Assembly: GCF_900106675.1 (NCBI RefSeq)
Contig: NZ_FNOB01000019.1
Coordinates: forward strand, 1-64,000
Origin: Allgaiera indica
GTDB lineage: Bacteria > Pseudomonadota > Alphaproteobacteria > Rhodobacterales > Rhodobacteraceae
Length of the DNA stretch: 64,000 nucleotides
Direction of reading: 5' to 3'
Under the pieces are notes generated by a model. That model made no database searches. It saw nothing but the letters and a program-made list of their open reading frames with translations, and was not told where the DNA came from. The translations under genes were made by a program, and so were the position numbers. Shown here piece after piece: positions 1-9,114 of the stretch (within the stretch, counting starts at the first letter, position 1; every line of letters starts with the position of its first letter).

Positions 1-174
1 ATATTCCAGATAGCGCAGCCCGCCGTGGAACAGCTTGGTCGATTTCGACGAGGTCGCCTGGGCAAGATCGTCCTGCTCGGCCAGGCACACGCTCAGCCCC
101 CGGCCCGACGCATCCCGCGCAATCCCGCAGCCGTTGATCCCGCCGCCGATGATGAAAAGATCTACCGGCTTCAT
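1..174 (-). CDS. glpD: Glycerol-3-phosphate dehydrogenase, N-terminal part (runs off left edge)
   Basis: The reverse strand from the ATG at 172-174 reads 58 codons to the window edge, beginning [20 protein letters not shown]. This is the N-terminal FAD-binding Rossmann signature (GxGxxG) of aerobic GlpD. The later [17 protein letters not shown] stretch is the next conserved GlpD block. The enzyme oxidises sn-glycerol-3-phosphate to dihydroxyacetone phosphate at the membrane and feeds electrons to quinone. It is divergent from a DeoR/GlpR-type regulator, the usual alphaproteobacterial arrangement, which supports the assignment. Only the first tenth or so of the protein is present. Confidence 0.9.
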   Translation of the reverse strand, partial: MKPVDLFIIGGGINGCGIARDASGRGLSVCLAEQDDLAQATSSKSTKLFHGGLRYLEY

Positions 175-211
175 TCCGTGCTCCCGCTCTTGCGCGCGAA
201 GATCGGCGCCA

Positions 212-251
212 GTGTTCGTTTCGTCAAGTATCGTGTTCGTTTGTAACACGA
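212..251. promoter_or_regulatory. Putative GlpR operator region between glpD and glpR
   Basis: The 165-bp divergent spacer holds two direct copies of GTTCGTTT (starting at 214 and 235, 21 bp apart, two helical turns). The second copy overlaps a perfect inverted repeat TCGTGTT-N7-AACACGA (231-251). DeoR/GlpR-family proteins bind repeats of this kind, so these are candidates for glycerol-3-phosphate-responsive control of both genes. The repeats are seen directly. Binding is inferred. Confidence 0.5.
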
Positions 252-339
252 ATGTCGCAGGAAGATGCAAGAGCGAAGACAATTCCCAGCGAAGGCGGGC
301 TTTGTTAGGAAGGCACAGGAAGTGATACGGACGGCACAT

Positions 340-1104
340 ATGGCACAGAATTTTCGGCATGGGGAAATCCTTCAGCTCGCGCGCGATCGAGGCAAGGTGG
401 TGGTCGAGGATCTGGCCGGTCATTTCGGCGTGACCTTGCAGACGATCCGACGCGACCTGACGGAATTGTGCGATTCCGGGCAGCTGACCCGCGTCTATGG
501 CGGGGCGATCCTGGCTTCGGGCGTGGCCAACATCGGATATGAGGACCGCCGCCGCCTGAATGCGGAAGAGAAGGATCGCATCGGCCGCCTCTGCGCCCGG
601 TCGATCCCGGACGAGGCCTCGCTGTTTCTCAATATCGGCACCTCGACCGAAGCGGTGGCGCGCGCGCTTCTGGGCCATCGCAACCTGATGGTGGTGACCA
701 ACAACCTGAATGTCGCGAACATCCTGGCGCAAAATCCCAGTGCCGAGGTGATCGTCGCGGGTGGCGTGCTGCGGCGCGCGGATGCCGGCCTGGTAGGCGA
801 GGTGACGCTGGAGATGGTGCGCCATTTCAAGGTGGATTTCGCGGTGATCGGCACATCGGCGATGGATGAAGAGGGCGATCTGCTGGATTTCGATTTCCGC
901 GAGGTGCGCGTCAGCCAGGCGATTCTGGAACAGGCGCGCAAGCGGTTCCTGGTTTCGGACCATTCGAAATTCGGCCGCACCGCGCCGGTGCGCATCGGGT
1001 CGCTGGCGGCGGTCGATTGCTTTTTCACCGACGCGCCGCCGCCGCAACGGGTAGGGCAACTTTGCGCCGAATGGGGCACCGAGATCGCGATCTCCGAGGA
1101 TTGA
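340..1104 (+). CDS. glpR: DeoR/GlpR-family transcriptional repressor
   Basis: 254 aa. An N-terminal DeoR helix-turn-helix (about residues 22-40, [19 protein letters not shown]) is followed by the DeoR C-terminal sensor domain (about 75-235), which resembles sugar-phosphate isomerases. The ATG at 340 is chosen because the homologous region starts there ([10 protein letters not shown]), although the frame is open upstream to 265. Family knowledge: GlpR represses glp genes and is released by glycerol-3-phosphate. The divergent glpD makes this the likely role. No glpF, glpK or glp transporter genes are visible in the window. Confidence 0.85.
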   Translation: MAQNFRHGEILQLARDRGKVVVEDLAGHFGVTLQTIRRDLTELCDSGQLTRVYGGAILASGVANIGYEDRRRLNAEEKDRIGRLCARSIPDEASLFLNIGTSTEAVARALLGHRNLMVVTNNLNVANILAQNPSAEVIVAGGVLRRADAGLVGEVTLEMVRHFKVDFAVIGTSAMDEEGDLLDFDFREVRVSQAILEQARKRFLVSDHSKFGRTAPVRIGSLAAVDCFFTDAPPPQRVGQLCAEWGTEIAISED

Positions 1105-1294
1105 GGCAGATGCGGCGTGGCGTGCCCGGCGCGTGCTGGGGGGCGGCCAATGATCGCACCCGGTCGGGCCCGCGTGCCACCGCCACGAATGGCGCCACGC
1201 GGACGGGAGGCAGCCCCCCCGGTCTTGGCCAAGATGCCTGATGGCGCGGGACGAGAGGAGCGCCGCCGACCGGGGCCGGCAAGGGCGCGGCCCT

Positions 1295-2656
1295 TCAGAT
1301 CGCCGAACTGTGCCCCGCCCTTGACAGATCGTAGGCGTCGAAGCGGCGCGCGATCATCCGCGTCAGCGGCCGCGCGCGCTGTGGTATCTCAAGCCCCTCG
1401 GCGGAAACGTCAAGCATCCCCGGAAATGCCTTCTCGACCGCCTCGAACATCGCCGCAAGCTCGGCTGGCGCAAGGCCGAACCGGGCCACGAGTTCGTCGC
1501 TGGAGACGTGGAAATCGCACATCAGGGCCTCGATGATCCGGCCACGGAGGCGATCGTCGCCGCCGAGGACATGGCCGCGGCGGGTCGCGAACTGCCCTGC
1601 ATCCACCGCGCGCAGATAATCCGCCGTGGCCGAGGCATTCTGCGCATAGCCCTGCGAAAACCGCGAGATGGATGAGGCGCCGAGGCCGACCAGGATCTCG
1701 GCCGTATCATCGGTATAGCCTTGGAAATTCCGCCGCAGCCGTCCTTCGGCCTGGGCCCGGGCAAGGCTGTCCCCGGGGCGGGCGAAATGGTCGATGCCGA
1801 TGGCGCGGTAGCCGTCCCAGGCAAACAGCGCGTGCGCGGATTCAAACAAGGCCAGCCTTTCTTCGGGGCGGGGCATCGCCTCGGACGGGATCATTACCTG
1901 ACGCCGTGCCATCCAGGGCACATGCGCATAGCCATACAGGGCCACCCGGTCGGGCGAGAGCGACAAGAGCTTCTGCACCGTTTCCGCGATCCGCGCCTGG
2001 GTCTGATGCGGAAGGCCGTAAAGGATATCGGCGTTCAGACTGCCGACCCCGGTGGCGCGGATCGCGTCGACGGCGTCGCGCGTGACCTCGTAACTTTGCA
2101 GCCGGCCGATCACGGTCTGGATCTCGGGGTCAAAATCCTGAACCCCGATCGAGGCGCGGTTCAACCCTGCCGCCCGCAACGCTTCCAACCGCGCGCTGTC
2201 CAATTCGTTGGGGTCGATCTCGACCGAAAATTCCGCGTCTTCCTTCATCGGGACCGCATCGAAGATTGCGCCCGCAAGGTCCGCGATCATCGCCGCCGAC
2301 AGCAGCGTCGGCGTGCCTCCGCCCCAGTGCAGCCGCGACAGCCGTACGCCCGGCGCCAGCCGTTCCTTCAGCAGCGCGATTTCGGCTTTCAATCCCTGCA
2401 GGTAGCGCTGCACCGGCTCCAGCGAGGAGGTGCCCTGTGTCCGACATGCGCAGAACCAGCATAATCGGCGGCAGAATGGAATATGCACATAAAGCGAGAT
2501 CGAAGCCCCGGCCGGGATTTCGCGAAGCCATGCCTCGAACACCCCCGCGTCGACATCGCCCGAGAAATGCGGCGCCGTCGGATAGCTGGTGTAGCGAGGT
2601 ACCTGCGCGTCAAAAAGACCGAGGCGCGAAAGTTGCGATTCAGAGTCCATTGACAT
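1295..2656 (-). CDS. hemN: Oxygen-independent coproporphyrinogen III oxidase (radical SAM)
   Basis: 453 aa. It carries the radical-SAM cluster motif C62-x3-C66-x2-C69-x-C71 within [14 protein letters not shown], which is the HemN signature, as opposed to the shorter HemW. It also has the downstream SIGVQDF and GGGTPT motifs. The enzyme oxidatively decarboxylates coproporphyrinogen III to protoporphyrinogen IX in the cytoplasm when oxygen is low, serving heme and, in phototrophs, bacteriochlorophyll synthesis. It is divergent from fnrL with a 52-bp gap containing one FNR box, so oxygen control is expected. Two in-frame ATGs (2656, 2650) are possible starts. Neither has a clear ribosome-binding site. 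Confidence 0.93.
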   Translation of the reverse strand: MSMDSESQLSRLGLFDAQVPRYTSYPTAPHFSGDVDAGVFEAWLREIPAGASISLYVHIPFCRRLCWFCACRTQGTSSLEPVQRYLQGLKAEIALLKERLAPGVRLSRLHWGGGTPTLLSAAMIADLAGAIFDAVPMKEDAEFSVEIDPNELDSARLEALRAAGLNRASIGVQDFDPEIQTVIGRLQSYEVTRDAVDAIRATGVGSLNADILYGLPHQTQARIAETVQKLLSLSPDRVALYGYAHVPWMARRQVMIPSEAMPRPEERLALFESAHALFAWDGYRAIGIDHFARPGDSLARAQAEGRLRRNFQGYTDDTAEILVGLGASSISRFSQGYAQNASATADYLRAVDAGQFATRRGHVLGGDDRLRGRIIEALMCDFHVSSDELVARFGLAPAELAAMFEAVEKAFPGMLDVSAEGLEIPQRARPLTRMIARRFDAYDLSRAGHSSAI

Positions 2657-2684
2657 AAGGTGACGCCGCAGGGCCTATGACGCC

Positions 2685-2698
2685 TTGACGCAGATCAA
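2685..2698. promoter_or_regulatory. FNR/FnrL binding site
   Basis: TTGACGCAGATCAA matches the FNR consensus TTGAT-N4-ATCAA with one mismatch. It lies between the hemN and fnrL start codons, 28 bp upstream of hemN and 10 bp upstream of the fnrL ATG at 2709. The site also contains an in-frame TTG that could be mistaken for the fnrL start. Shared oxygen-responsive control of hemN and autocontrol of fnrL is inferred from the known Rhodobacter arrangement. Confidence 0.85.
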
Positions 2699-2708
2699 AG
2701 AGCCGTCG

Positions 2709-3455
2709 ATGGACCTGGCACCTGCCCGCTTCAACACACACGATTGTGGAACCTGCCCGATCCGAGAGCGCGGAGTCTGCGCGCGCTGCGACGACCGAGA
2801 GTTGGAAGCGCTGGAGCAGATCAAGTATTACCGCAGCTACGAGGCGGGGCAGACGCTGGTCTGGTCCGGCGATCAGATGGATTTCGTGGCGTCGGTCGTG
2901 ACAGGGATCGCGACGCTGACCCAGACGATGGAGGACGGGCGCCGGCAGATGGTCGGGCTGCTTCTGCCGTCGGACTTCGTCGGCCGTCCGGGGCGGGCCT
3001 GCGCGGCCTATGACGTGACCGCGACCACCGACATCGTGATGTGCTGCTTTCGCAAGAAACCCTTCGAAGAGATGATGGAGGGCACGCCGCATCTGGCCCA
3101 GCGCCTGCTGGAGATGACGCTGGATGAATTGGATGCGGCGCGCGAATGGATGCTGCTTCTGGGCCGCAAGACCGCGCGCGAGAAGATCGCGTCGCTGATC
3201 ACGATCATCGCCAAGCGCGATGCCTCGGCCCATGCCGCGGGTCGTGGCGGCGGCGTGACCGTCGACTTGCCGCTGACGCGCGAGGCGATGGCGGATTATC
3301 TGGGCCTGACGCTCGAAACCGTGAGCCGCCAGATATCGGCGCTGCGCCGTGACAAGGTGATCGTGATCGAGGGCAAGCGCCATGTCACCATCCCCGACAT
3401 GGATCGCCTGTTGGAAGAGGCCGGCGACGACGCCGACGGCGGCATTCCCGCCTGA
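2709..3455 (+). CDS. fnrL: Oxygen-sensing CRP/FNR-family regulator FnrL
   Basis: 248 aa from the ATG at 2709. The N-terminal cysteines C13, C16, C24 and C27, plus a distal pair C112/C113, can supply the four ligands of an oxygen-labile 4Fe-4S cluster. A cNMP-type beta-roll fold follows, then a C-terminal helix-turn-helix containing ETVSRQISALRRDK, with the E-x2-SR recognition pattern typical of FNR. The ATG was preferred over the TTG at 2685 because that TTG lies inside the FNR box and because 248 aa matches known FnrL proteins. FnrL activates microaerobic and anaerobic genes, hemN being a classic target. Confidence 0.93.
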   Translation: MDLAPARFNTHDCGTCPIRERGVCARCDDRELEALEQIKYYRSYEAGQTLVWSGDQMDFVASVVTGIATLTQTMEDGRRQMVGLLLPSDFVGRPGRACAAYDVTATTDIVMCCFRKKPFEEMMEGTPHLAQRLLEMTLDELDAAREWMLLLGRKTAREKIASLITIIAKRDASAHAAGRGGGVTVDLPLTREAMADYLGLTLETVSRQISALRRDKVIVIEGKRHVTIPDMDRLLEEAGDDADGGIPA

Positions 3456-3795
3456 GAACCGGGCACCGGGCGGGTACGCCGACGGCGGCACCGCATCGGC
3501 GTTTCCCAACTGCGCGTGCGGAAGTGACGGTGCCACCTTACTGTATTTCCCGCTTCTGTATGTCCCGATCGGCGCCGCCAGGATGAACGATATCGCCCCC
3601 GGGCATGGCTGGCCGATCTCCCGTGCCCGCTGCCGAACGTCCGCACCGGGCGATGCCGGGCCCACCGCCCCGATCCGCAAGCCCCGTCATCCAGGCCGCG
3701 CCGCGCAACTGCGGCCCGCGCCCGCTGCTGGCGCTTGATCTCCGCGCTCGCCGCGATAGGTCTGGCTGAATCGTGCACATAGGGAGAGCCGGGAC
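3456..3795. other. 340-bp intergenic region, no gene seen
   Basis: Between fnrL and the YghU-type gene. It is GC-rich with no credible ORF and no clear terminator. The only recognisable element is a GGGAGAG ribosome-binding site shortly before the ATG at 3796. Confidence 0.5.
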
Positions 3796-4668
3796 ATGAG
3801 CGAGAATTCCGACTATACGCCGCCCAAGGTTTGGGTCTGGGAAAAAGGCAACGGCGGGCGCTTTGCCAATATCAACCGGCCGGTAGCCGGCCCGACGCAT
3901 GACAAGGATCTGCCGGTCGGAAAGCATCCGTTCCAGCTTTATTCTCTGGCCACGCCGAACGGGCAAAAAGTAACCATCATGTTCGAAGAACTGCTGGCGA
4001 AAGGCCATGGCGGCGCCGAATACGACGCCTGGCTGATCGACATCGGCGAGGGCGACCAGTTCGGATCGGGTTTCGTCGACATCAATCCGAACTCGAAGAT
4101 CCCGGCGTTGATGGACCGGTCGGGCGAAACACCGATACGGATCTTCGAATCCGGTGCGATCCTGGTCCATCTGGCCGAAAAGTTCGGCGAATTCCTTCCC
4201 ACCGATCCCGCCAGGCGCGCAGAGGTGATGTCCTGGCTGTTCTGGCAGATGGGCAGCGCGCCCTATCTGGGTGGCGGTTTCGGACATTTCTACGCCTATG
4301 CGCCCGTCAAGATCAGATATGCGATCGACCGCTTCGCCATGGAAACCAAGCGCCAGCTCGACGTGCTCGACCGGCGGTTGGCGGAAAACGAATATCTGGG
4401 GGGGGACGCGTATACCATCGCCGACATGGCGGTGTTCCCCTGGTATGGCGGCCTGGTGAAAGGCTGGCTTTACAACGCGGCAGAGTTCCTGTCGGTCACC
4501 GAATACAAGAACGTCCTGCGCTGGTCCGACGCGATCCTGCAGCGTCCCGCGGTCCGGCGCGGCCGGATGGTCAACCGCAAGACCGGCGAGCTGGACGAAC
4601 AGCTGCACGAGCGCCATGACGCCTCGGATTTCGAAACCCGGACGCAGGACAAACTGGCCGCGCAGTGA
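3796..4668 (+). CDS. yghU: Glutathione S-transferase family protein, YghU-type disulfide reductase
   Basis: 290 aa. The extended N-terminus (about 45 residues before the thioredoxin-like domain), the PNGQKVTIMFEELL region, the FESGAILVHLAEKFG glutathione-binding loop and the all-alpha C-terminal domain with YTIADMAVFPWYGG are characteristic of the YghU/YfcG nu-class transferases. These have glutathione-dependent disulfide-bond reductase activity and act in the cytosol. The gene is monocistronic with a strong Shine-Dalgarno. Its physiological substrate cannot be read from the sequence. Confidence 0.85.
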   Translation: MSENSDYTPPKVWVWEKGNGGRFANINRPVAGPTHDKDLPVGKHPFQLYSLATPNGQKVTIMFEELLAKGHGGAEYDAWLIDIGEGDQFGSGFVDINPNSKIPALMDRSGETPIRIFESGAILVHLAEKFGEFLPTDPARRAEVMSWLFWQMGSAPYLGGGFGHFYAYAPVKIRYAIDRFAMETKRQLDVLDRRLAENEYLGGDAYTIADMAVFPWYGGLVKGWLYNAAEFLSVTEYKNVLRWSDAILQRPAVRRGRMVNRKTGELDEQLHERHDASDFETRTQDKLAAQ

Positions 4669-4819
4669 CACCTGGGCGGCCGATCCGCATCAGGGCCGGC
4701 GATAGCCGTTGGCCGCCCTGCGGTGGCCACCAGGGCAGGGGGCTTGCGGCGGTCGGCTGCGGGGACACCCGTGCCCGGGACGGCGCGGTTCCCCGGCCTC
4801 GCCCTGACGCCGACCCGTC

Positions 4820-5401
4820 CTAACGCCGGCGGTCGCGCCGGGCCGACATCGGCTGGAAGGCCACGCCGACATGGGCCTCGCAATAGGGTTTGCCCGGTTG
4901 CGCAGGCAGGCCGCAGAACCAGAAATCCTCGGTCGCGGGATCGCCGATCGGCCATTTGCAGGTGCGCTCGGTCAATTCCATCAGGCTCAGCCGCCGGGCC
5001 TTCTTCTCGATCTCGCCGACCTTGGCCAGCGCTTCGGGGCTGATCTCGTTGGCCGAGGGCTGCGGCGGTAGCGGCTGGCCCGCGGGCACCACGGGCTTTC
5101 GCATCGGCGTGGGGGGCGCGGCGGGACGCACCTCGGGCTCGGGGCGGGGTGGGCGCGGCGCCTCGGCCTTCGGGGCGGCAGCGGGCTTCGGTTGCGGCGC
5201 CGCGGCTTTCGCGGCCTCCGGCGCGGGATCGGCTTCGCCTTCGCCTTTGCCGGGCGTGCGGTTCGACAGACCCAGCCTGTGGACCTTGCCGATCACCGCA
5301 TTGCGGGTCACGCCGCCCAGCTCTTTCGCGATCTGGCTGGCCGACTGGCCCTCGGCCCACATCTTCTTGAGCGTTTCGACACGCTCGTCCGTCCAGGACA
5401 T
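4820..5401 (-). CDS. gcrA: GcrA cell cycle regulator
   Basis: 193 aa from the ATG at 5399-5401. The N-terminal helix-turn-helix (MSWTDERVETLKKMWAEG, then SASQIAKELGGVTRNAVIGK) is the GcrA signature. A long Ala/Pro/Lys-rich linker follows (about residues 50-120). The conserved C-terminal segment has CKWPIGDP...FCGLP...YCEAH. In Caulobacter GcrA binds sigma-70 RNA polymerase and activates promoters carrying methylated GANTC sites. The reading frame stays open far upstream (to 6208), but that part overlaps two plus-strand genes and is not coding. No GANTC was noticed just upstream of the gene. Confidence 0.92.
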   Translation of the reverse strand: MSWTDERVETLKKMWAEGQSASQIAKELGGVTRNAVIGKVHRLGLSNRTPGKGEGEADPAPEAAKAAAPQPKPAAAPKAEAPRPPRPEPEVRPAAPPTPMRKPVVPAGQPLPPQPSANEISPEALAKVGEIEKKARRLSLMELTERTCKWPIGDPATEDFWFCGLPAQPGKPYCEAHVGVAFQPMSARRDRRR

Positions 5402-5560
5402 GGCTGACCTCCGGTCTGGATTGCCTTCCTCGCGCGGCCGTACGGCGGCCGGGCGGGCTTTGCCCCATTCTAATCGGGACGGAACGAGATACAAGGCACG
5501 GGCCCCGTGTGCAAGGCCTCGGTCCTTGCGAATTGCCGCAGGCGGGCGCAAGTTGTTGCC

Positions 5561-5968
5561 ATGCAGGCCACCGCGATCCTGGAAACCGTCCTTTATGCCA
5601 CCGATCTGGAGGCAGCCGAGGCCTTCTATACCCGCGTGTTCGGCCTGCAAGTGGTCCGTCGCCTGGCCGGCAAGTTCGTCTTTTTCCGCTGCGGGGCGGG
5701 GATGCTGCTGATTTTCGATCCTGTGCAATCGGCGGCCGTTGACCCCGCGAACCCGATCCCGCGCCATGGTGCCGTAGGTGCGGGCCATCTTTGCTTTGCG
5801 ACCGGGCCGGGCCAGACGATCGAGGCCTGGCGCGCCCATTTCGCGGCGCAAGGCGTCGCGATCGAGACCCTTCACGTCTGGCCCGGTGGCGCGCGGTCGC
5901 TTTACCTGCGTGACCCGGCCGGGAATTCGATCGAGATCGGCGAGCCGAAGATGTGGGGCCTGGACTAA
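5561..5968 (+). CDS. VOC (glyoxalase/bleomycin resistance) family protein
   Basis: 135 aa from the ATG at 5561, forming one vicinal-oxygen-chelate domain: TVLYATDLEAAEAFYTRVFG at the start, GHLCFATG in the middle and the closing YLRDPAGNSIEIGEP with the terminal metal-ligand Glu. Such proteins are metal-dependent lyases, isomerases or dioxygenases, or antibiotic-binding proteins. The specific substrate is unknown. It is divergent from gcrA and followed after 79 bp by the DUF983 gene. Confidence 0.8.
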   Translation: MQATAILETVLYATDLEAAEAFYTRVFGLQVVRRLAGKFVFFRCGAGMLLIFDPVQSAAVDPANPIPRHGAVGAGHLCFATGPGQTIEAWRAHFAAQGVAIETLHVWPGGARSLYLRDPAGNSIEIGEPKMWGLD

Positions 5969-6047
5969 GCGCAGAAGATCGCCGGCGGCAAAGGGCAGGC
6001 TGGCGCGACCCAAGGGTTCGGCGCTACCTTGCGCGCAGGGAGGACAG

Positions 6048-6512
6048 ATGGAAAGGGACACGCACCCACGGCACGATGACGCGCCCCAGGCCGAGCGCCC
6101 GGTGAAGCCCGCGATCTGGCGCGGCTGGCGCTTGCGCTGCCCTTCCTGCGGCAAGGGGCGGCTGCTGACGGGGTACCTGACGGTGCGCCCCGCCTGCCCG
6201 GCCTGCAAAGAGGATTTCCGCCCCCAGCGCGCCGATGACGGACCCGCCTATCTGACGATCCTGATCGTTGGCCACATCATGGCGCCGCTTCTGGTGATCG
6301 TCTTCGTCGAGTTCCGGCCCTCGCCCGGCGTGCTGGCGGGGGTTTTTTCTCTTGGCACGGTGGCGCTATCGCTCTACCTCTTGCCCAGGCTCAAGGGCGT
6401 CCTGGTGGCGATCCAATGGGCCAGGCGCATGCACGGCTTCGGCGGGCCAGATCCGGCGGGCAAGGCCACGCCGGGCGCGCCCGATCCGACGAAACCCCGC
6501 ATCGAGGCCTGA
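6048..6512 (+). CDS. DUF983 family membrane protein
   Basis: 154 aa from the ATG at 6048, preceded by GGGAGGA. There are two CxxC zinc-ribbon-like pairs (CPSCGKGRL and CPACKEDF, about residues 31-55), followed by GPAYLTI and two transmembrane helices (about 70-115). This is the DUF983 family. It is widespread in alphaproteobacteria and often lies near cytochrome oxidase or housekeeping genes. No function is established. Its stop codon is one base from the start of the Nudix gene, so the two are probably translationally coupled. Confidence 0.85.
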   Translation: MERDTHPRHDDAPQAERPVKPAIWRGWRLRCPSCGKGRLLTGYLTVRPACPACKEDFRPQRADDGPAYLTILIVGHIMAPLLVIVFVEFRPSPGVLAGVFSLGTVALSLYLLPRLKGVLVAIQWARRMHGFGGPDPAGKATPGAPDPTKPRIEA

Positions 6513-6513
6513 G

Positions 6514-7191
6514 ATGAGCGAAGACAAAGCCGCCCTGCGCAACGCGGCGACCATCCTTCTGGTGCGGCGCGACCGCGATGAACCCCAGGTGCTGATGGGG
6601 CAGCGTGGCGCCAAGGCGGCCTTCATGCCCAACAAGTTCGTCTTCCCCGGCGGGGCGGTCGATCCCGGCGATGCGATGGTGCCCCTGGCCGGGCCGCTGC
6701 CAGATGTCTGCGCCGGCCGGCTGGCTTGCGATGTCTCCCCCGATATGGCCCGCGCCCTGGCCGCTGCCGCGATCCGCGAGCTGTGGGAGGAAACCGGCCT
6801 GCCGATGGGTGTGCCCGGCACCTGGCCGACGGATCCCGCGCCCGACTGGAAAGGCCTTGCCGGGCTGGGGCTAGTGCCCTCGGCGGCGGGGCTGACCTAT
6901 GTGTTTCGCGCGATCACGCCCGGCGGTCGCCCGCGCCGGTTCGACGCGCGCTTCTTCCTGGCGGATGCCAGTGCGATCGTCGGCGATCTCGACGATTTCT
7001 CGCGCGCCTCGGACGAGCTTTCGCATCTGCAATGGATCGGCCTCGAGGCTGCGCGTGGCTTCGATCTGCCCTTCATCACCGAAGTCGTCCTGGCCGAGGT
7101 CTCGGCGGTGATCCGCAGCGGGGGCACCCCCGGCCCGGTGCCGTTCTTCGACAATTCGGGCCCCGAGTCGGTCTTTCGCCGGATCGCCTGA
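6514..7191 (+). CDS. NUDIX hydrolase
   Basis: 225 aa. The Nudix fold begins NAATILLVRRD...VLMGQRG. GGAVDPGD is separated by an insertion from REL-x-EETGL (REx2EExG), the metal-binding half of the Nudix box. The long spacing between the two halves matches the larger NUDT19/RppH-like subgroup that acts on CoA derivatives or nucleoside diphosphates, but the substrate is not assignable. The start at 6514 follows the DUF983 stop directly. Confidence 0.85.
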   Translation: MSEDKAALRNAATILLVRRDRDEPQVLMGQRGAKAAFMPNKFVFPGGAVDPGDAMVPLAGPLPDVCAGRLACDVSPDMARALAAAAIRELWEETGLPMGVPGTWPTDPAPDWKGLAGLGLVPSAAGLTYVFRAITPGGRPRRFDARFFLADASAIVGDLDDFSRASDELSHLQWIGLEAARGFDLPFITEVVLAEVSAVIRSGGTPGPVPFFDNSGPESVFRRIA

Positions 7192-7199
7192 CGCCGCCG

Positions 7200-8111
7200 T
7201 CAGGTGGTGACCCAGACGATCATCACGATCGACAGTGCCAGCACGATCATTCCTGCGATCTCGCGCGGGTGGCTCCTCTCGCGGAAGATCAGGGTCGAGA
7301 CCAGATAGCTGAACATCAACTCGATCTGACCCAAACTGCGCACATAGGCCGCGTTCTCCAACGTGAAGGCCACGAACCAGCCGAAGGACCCCAGCACCCC
7401 GGTAAGGCCGACCAGCGCGGTCGCGCGCCAGGCGGTCAGCACGCGGCCAAGCTCTCCGGGTTCGCGCCAGGCCAGCCACATCCCCATTGCCAGGGTCTGG
7501 AAGGCCGTGACACAGGCCAGCGCCACGGCGGCGCGGATCAGCGGATCGGGGCTGGCGATTTCAAGCGTCGCACCGCGATAGCCGATCGCCGCGACCCCGA
7601 ACAGCGCCCCCGCGATCAGCCCCAGGAAGGTCGCGCGGTTGAAGACCGTCGCCTTGGCCTCGCCTGGCCGCCGAGGCGGACGCGACAGCAAGATCACCCC
7701 GGCCACGCCGATGACGATCGCGACATAGCCCGGCAACGGGATGCGATCGCCGAACACCAGGGTCGAGAAGATCGCCACCTGCACCGTCTCGGTCTTGGTA
7801 AAGGCGATGCCGACGGCGAAACTGCGTTCAGAGAACAGCGCGACGGTGCAGAAGGTCGCCGCGATCTGCGCCAATCCGCCGGCGATCCCGAAGGCCCAGA
7901 ACCGCGCCCCGGGCAACGCGACCCCCTGGCCGGTGGTGGTCAGCAGCACCACCATCGCCAATGCCGCCAGCGGGGCGCCGAACAGAAAGCGCGAAAAGGT
8001 AGAGCCGCCGGTCGACAGCCCGACGCCCTTCAACTGCCTTTGCAGGCTGAAACGCACGGTCTGCACCGCCGCCGCGGCAAGCGTCGCGAATATCCACAGG
8101 GGCGGTACCAT
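7200..8111 (-). CDS. DMT-superfamily (EamA) transporter
   Basis: 303 aa from the ATG at 8109-8111 (a TTG at 8117 is also in frame). About ten hydrophobic helices form two EamA repeats. The first ends near LLSRPPRRPGE and the second starts at FLGLIAGALFGVAAIGY. Members export or import small metabolites across the inner membrane. The TKTETVQVAIFSTLVFGD segment matches the family core. It is convergent with the Nudix gene and 70 bp downstream of the desaturase on the same strand. The substrate is unknown. Confidence 0.82.
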   Translation of the reverse strand: MVPPLWIFATLAAAAVQTVRFSLQRQLKGVGLSTGGSTFSRFLFGAPLAALAMVVLLTTTGQGVALPGARFWAFGIAGGLAQIAATFCTVALFSERSFAVGIAFTKTETVQVAIFSTLVFGDRIPLPGYVAIVIGVAGVILLSRPPRRPGEAKATVFNRATFLGLIAGALFGVAAIGYRGATLEIASPDPLIRAAVALACVTAFQTLAMGMWLAWREPGELGRVLTAWRATALVGLTGVLGSFGWFVAFTLENAAYVRSLGQIELMFSYLVSTLIFRERSHPREIAGMIVLALSIVMIVWVTT

Positions 8112-8181
8112 GCGCAAGCTATCGCATGCCCGCCCTGGCCGCGAAAGTCCCGTTCATCGTTCTCCAAATACGCCCGCGGCC

Positions 8182-9114
8182 TTAGCGCCCGCGGCGGTAT
8201 CGCGGATGGGGCACCGGATCCTTCGCGCGCAACAGATGGCGGCGGAAGATCTGCGCGTAGGACCGATAGACATAGCCCCCGTTCTGCGCGAGGAACCTCT
8301 CGCGGCCTTCGGCATAAAGGCGCGGAAGCCGATGCCAGGCGACGCCGGGATAAAGATGGTGCACCGCATGCAAATTGTTGAAAAGAAAAAGCAATGCCAA
8401 CGGCCCTCGGTCCTCGACGATCACGGTGCGTTCGGGCACCGCTTCCTCGGCCCGGTGTTCCAGGAAGGTGCGGATCTTCAAAAGCCCGAACGCCCCGTAG
8501 GCGGCCAGCACATAGGCCCATAGCGGCATCGCCCCGCCAAGCCACAGCCAGCCCAGAACCAGCGCCACGCCCAACCCGTGCAACGCCCAGGCCCGTGCCA
8601 CCCGGCGCGCCGCCTCGCGCGGACCGCGGCGGATCATCCGCAGATCGGTGCGCACGAACACCACGGTCGAGATCGCCGGCCCCAGCAAGATCCGCCCCAG
8701 CAGCGTATTGTTGGCGCGCAACAGGCGCCGCAGCGACCGGCTTAGCCGGGTCCAGGCTTCGGGGTCCAGATAATTGCTTTCCGGGTCGTCATAGGGATCG
8801 GTCAACCTGGGGTCGTCGTGATGGGCGATATGGGTATCGCGAAACCGCCGGTAGGGCACGAACAGGGTAAGTCCCGCGAACACCAGCGCCTCGTTCGCCA
8901 GTCGGCTTCGGAACGGATGGCCATGCAGTGCCTCATGCTGGAGCGAGGAGAACTGCGCGATGCTCACCATCGTCAGAAGCCAGCCCAGCAGTGGATATGC
9001 CGCCCAAAGCCCCGAGGTGCCCCACAGCCAAAGCGCATAGACCGCGACGATCAACGCCAGCGTCGGCGTTTCGGTGCGCCAGTCGCGGCGCGGGATCCGG
9101 CCGGGCTCAGCCAT
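8182..9114 (-). CDS. Fatty acid desaturase family membrane protein
   Basis: 310 aa from the ATG at 9112-9114. Three histidine boxes typical of membrane di-iron desaturases/hydroxylases are present (HEALHGH, HIAHHDD and HAVHHLYP), with paired hydrophobic segments before and between them. The start was chosen because it overlaps the DUF2061 gene by 8 bp, an operon-like coupling. An upstream in-frame start at 9150 exists but lies deep in that gene. The likely substrate is an acyl lipid or carotenoid-like molecule. No cofactor or reductase gene is adjacent. Confidence 0.83.
   Translation of the reverse strand: MAEPGRIPRRDWRTETPTLALIVAVYALWLWGTSGLWAAYPLLGWLLTMVSIAQFSSLQHEALHGHPFRSRLANEALVFAGLTLFVPYRRFRDTHIAHHDDPRLTDPYDDPESNYLDPEAWTRLSRSLRRLLRANNTLLGRILLGPAISTVVFVRTDLRMIRRGPREAARRVARAWALHGLGVALVLGWLWLGGAMPLWAYVLAAYGAFGLLKIRTFLEHRAEEAVPERTVIVEDRGPLALLFLFNNLHAVHHLYPGVAWHRLPRLYAEGRERFLAQNGGYVYRSYAQIFRRHLLRAKDPVPHPRYRRGR

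Noticed and set aside
2685-2708. TTG at 2685 as the fnrL start
   Set aside because: It falls exactly in the FNR binding site and makes the protein 8 residues longer than known FnrL. The ATG at 2709 is a better start.
4820-6208. 462-aa extended form of GcrA
   Set aside because: The frame is open upstream, but the extra part lies antisense to the VOC and DUF983 genes. The GcrA N-terminus starts at 5401.
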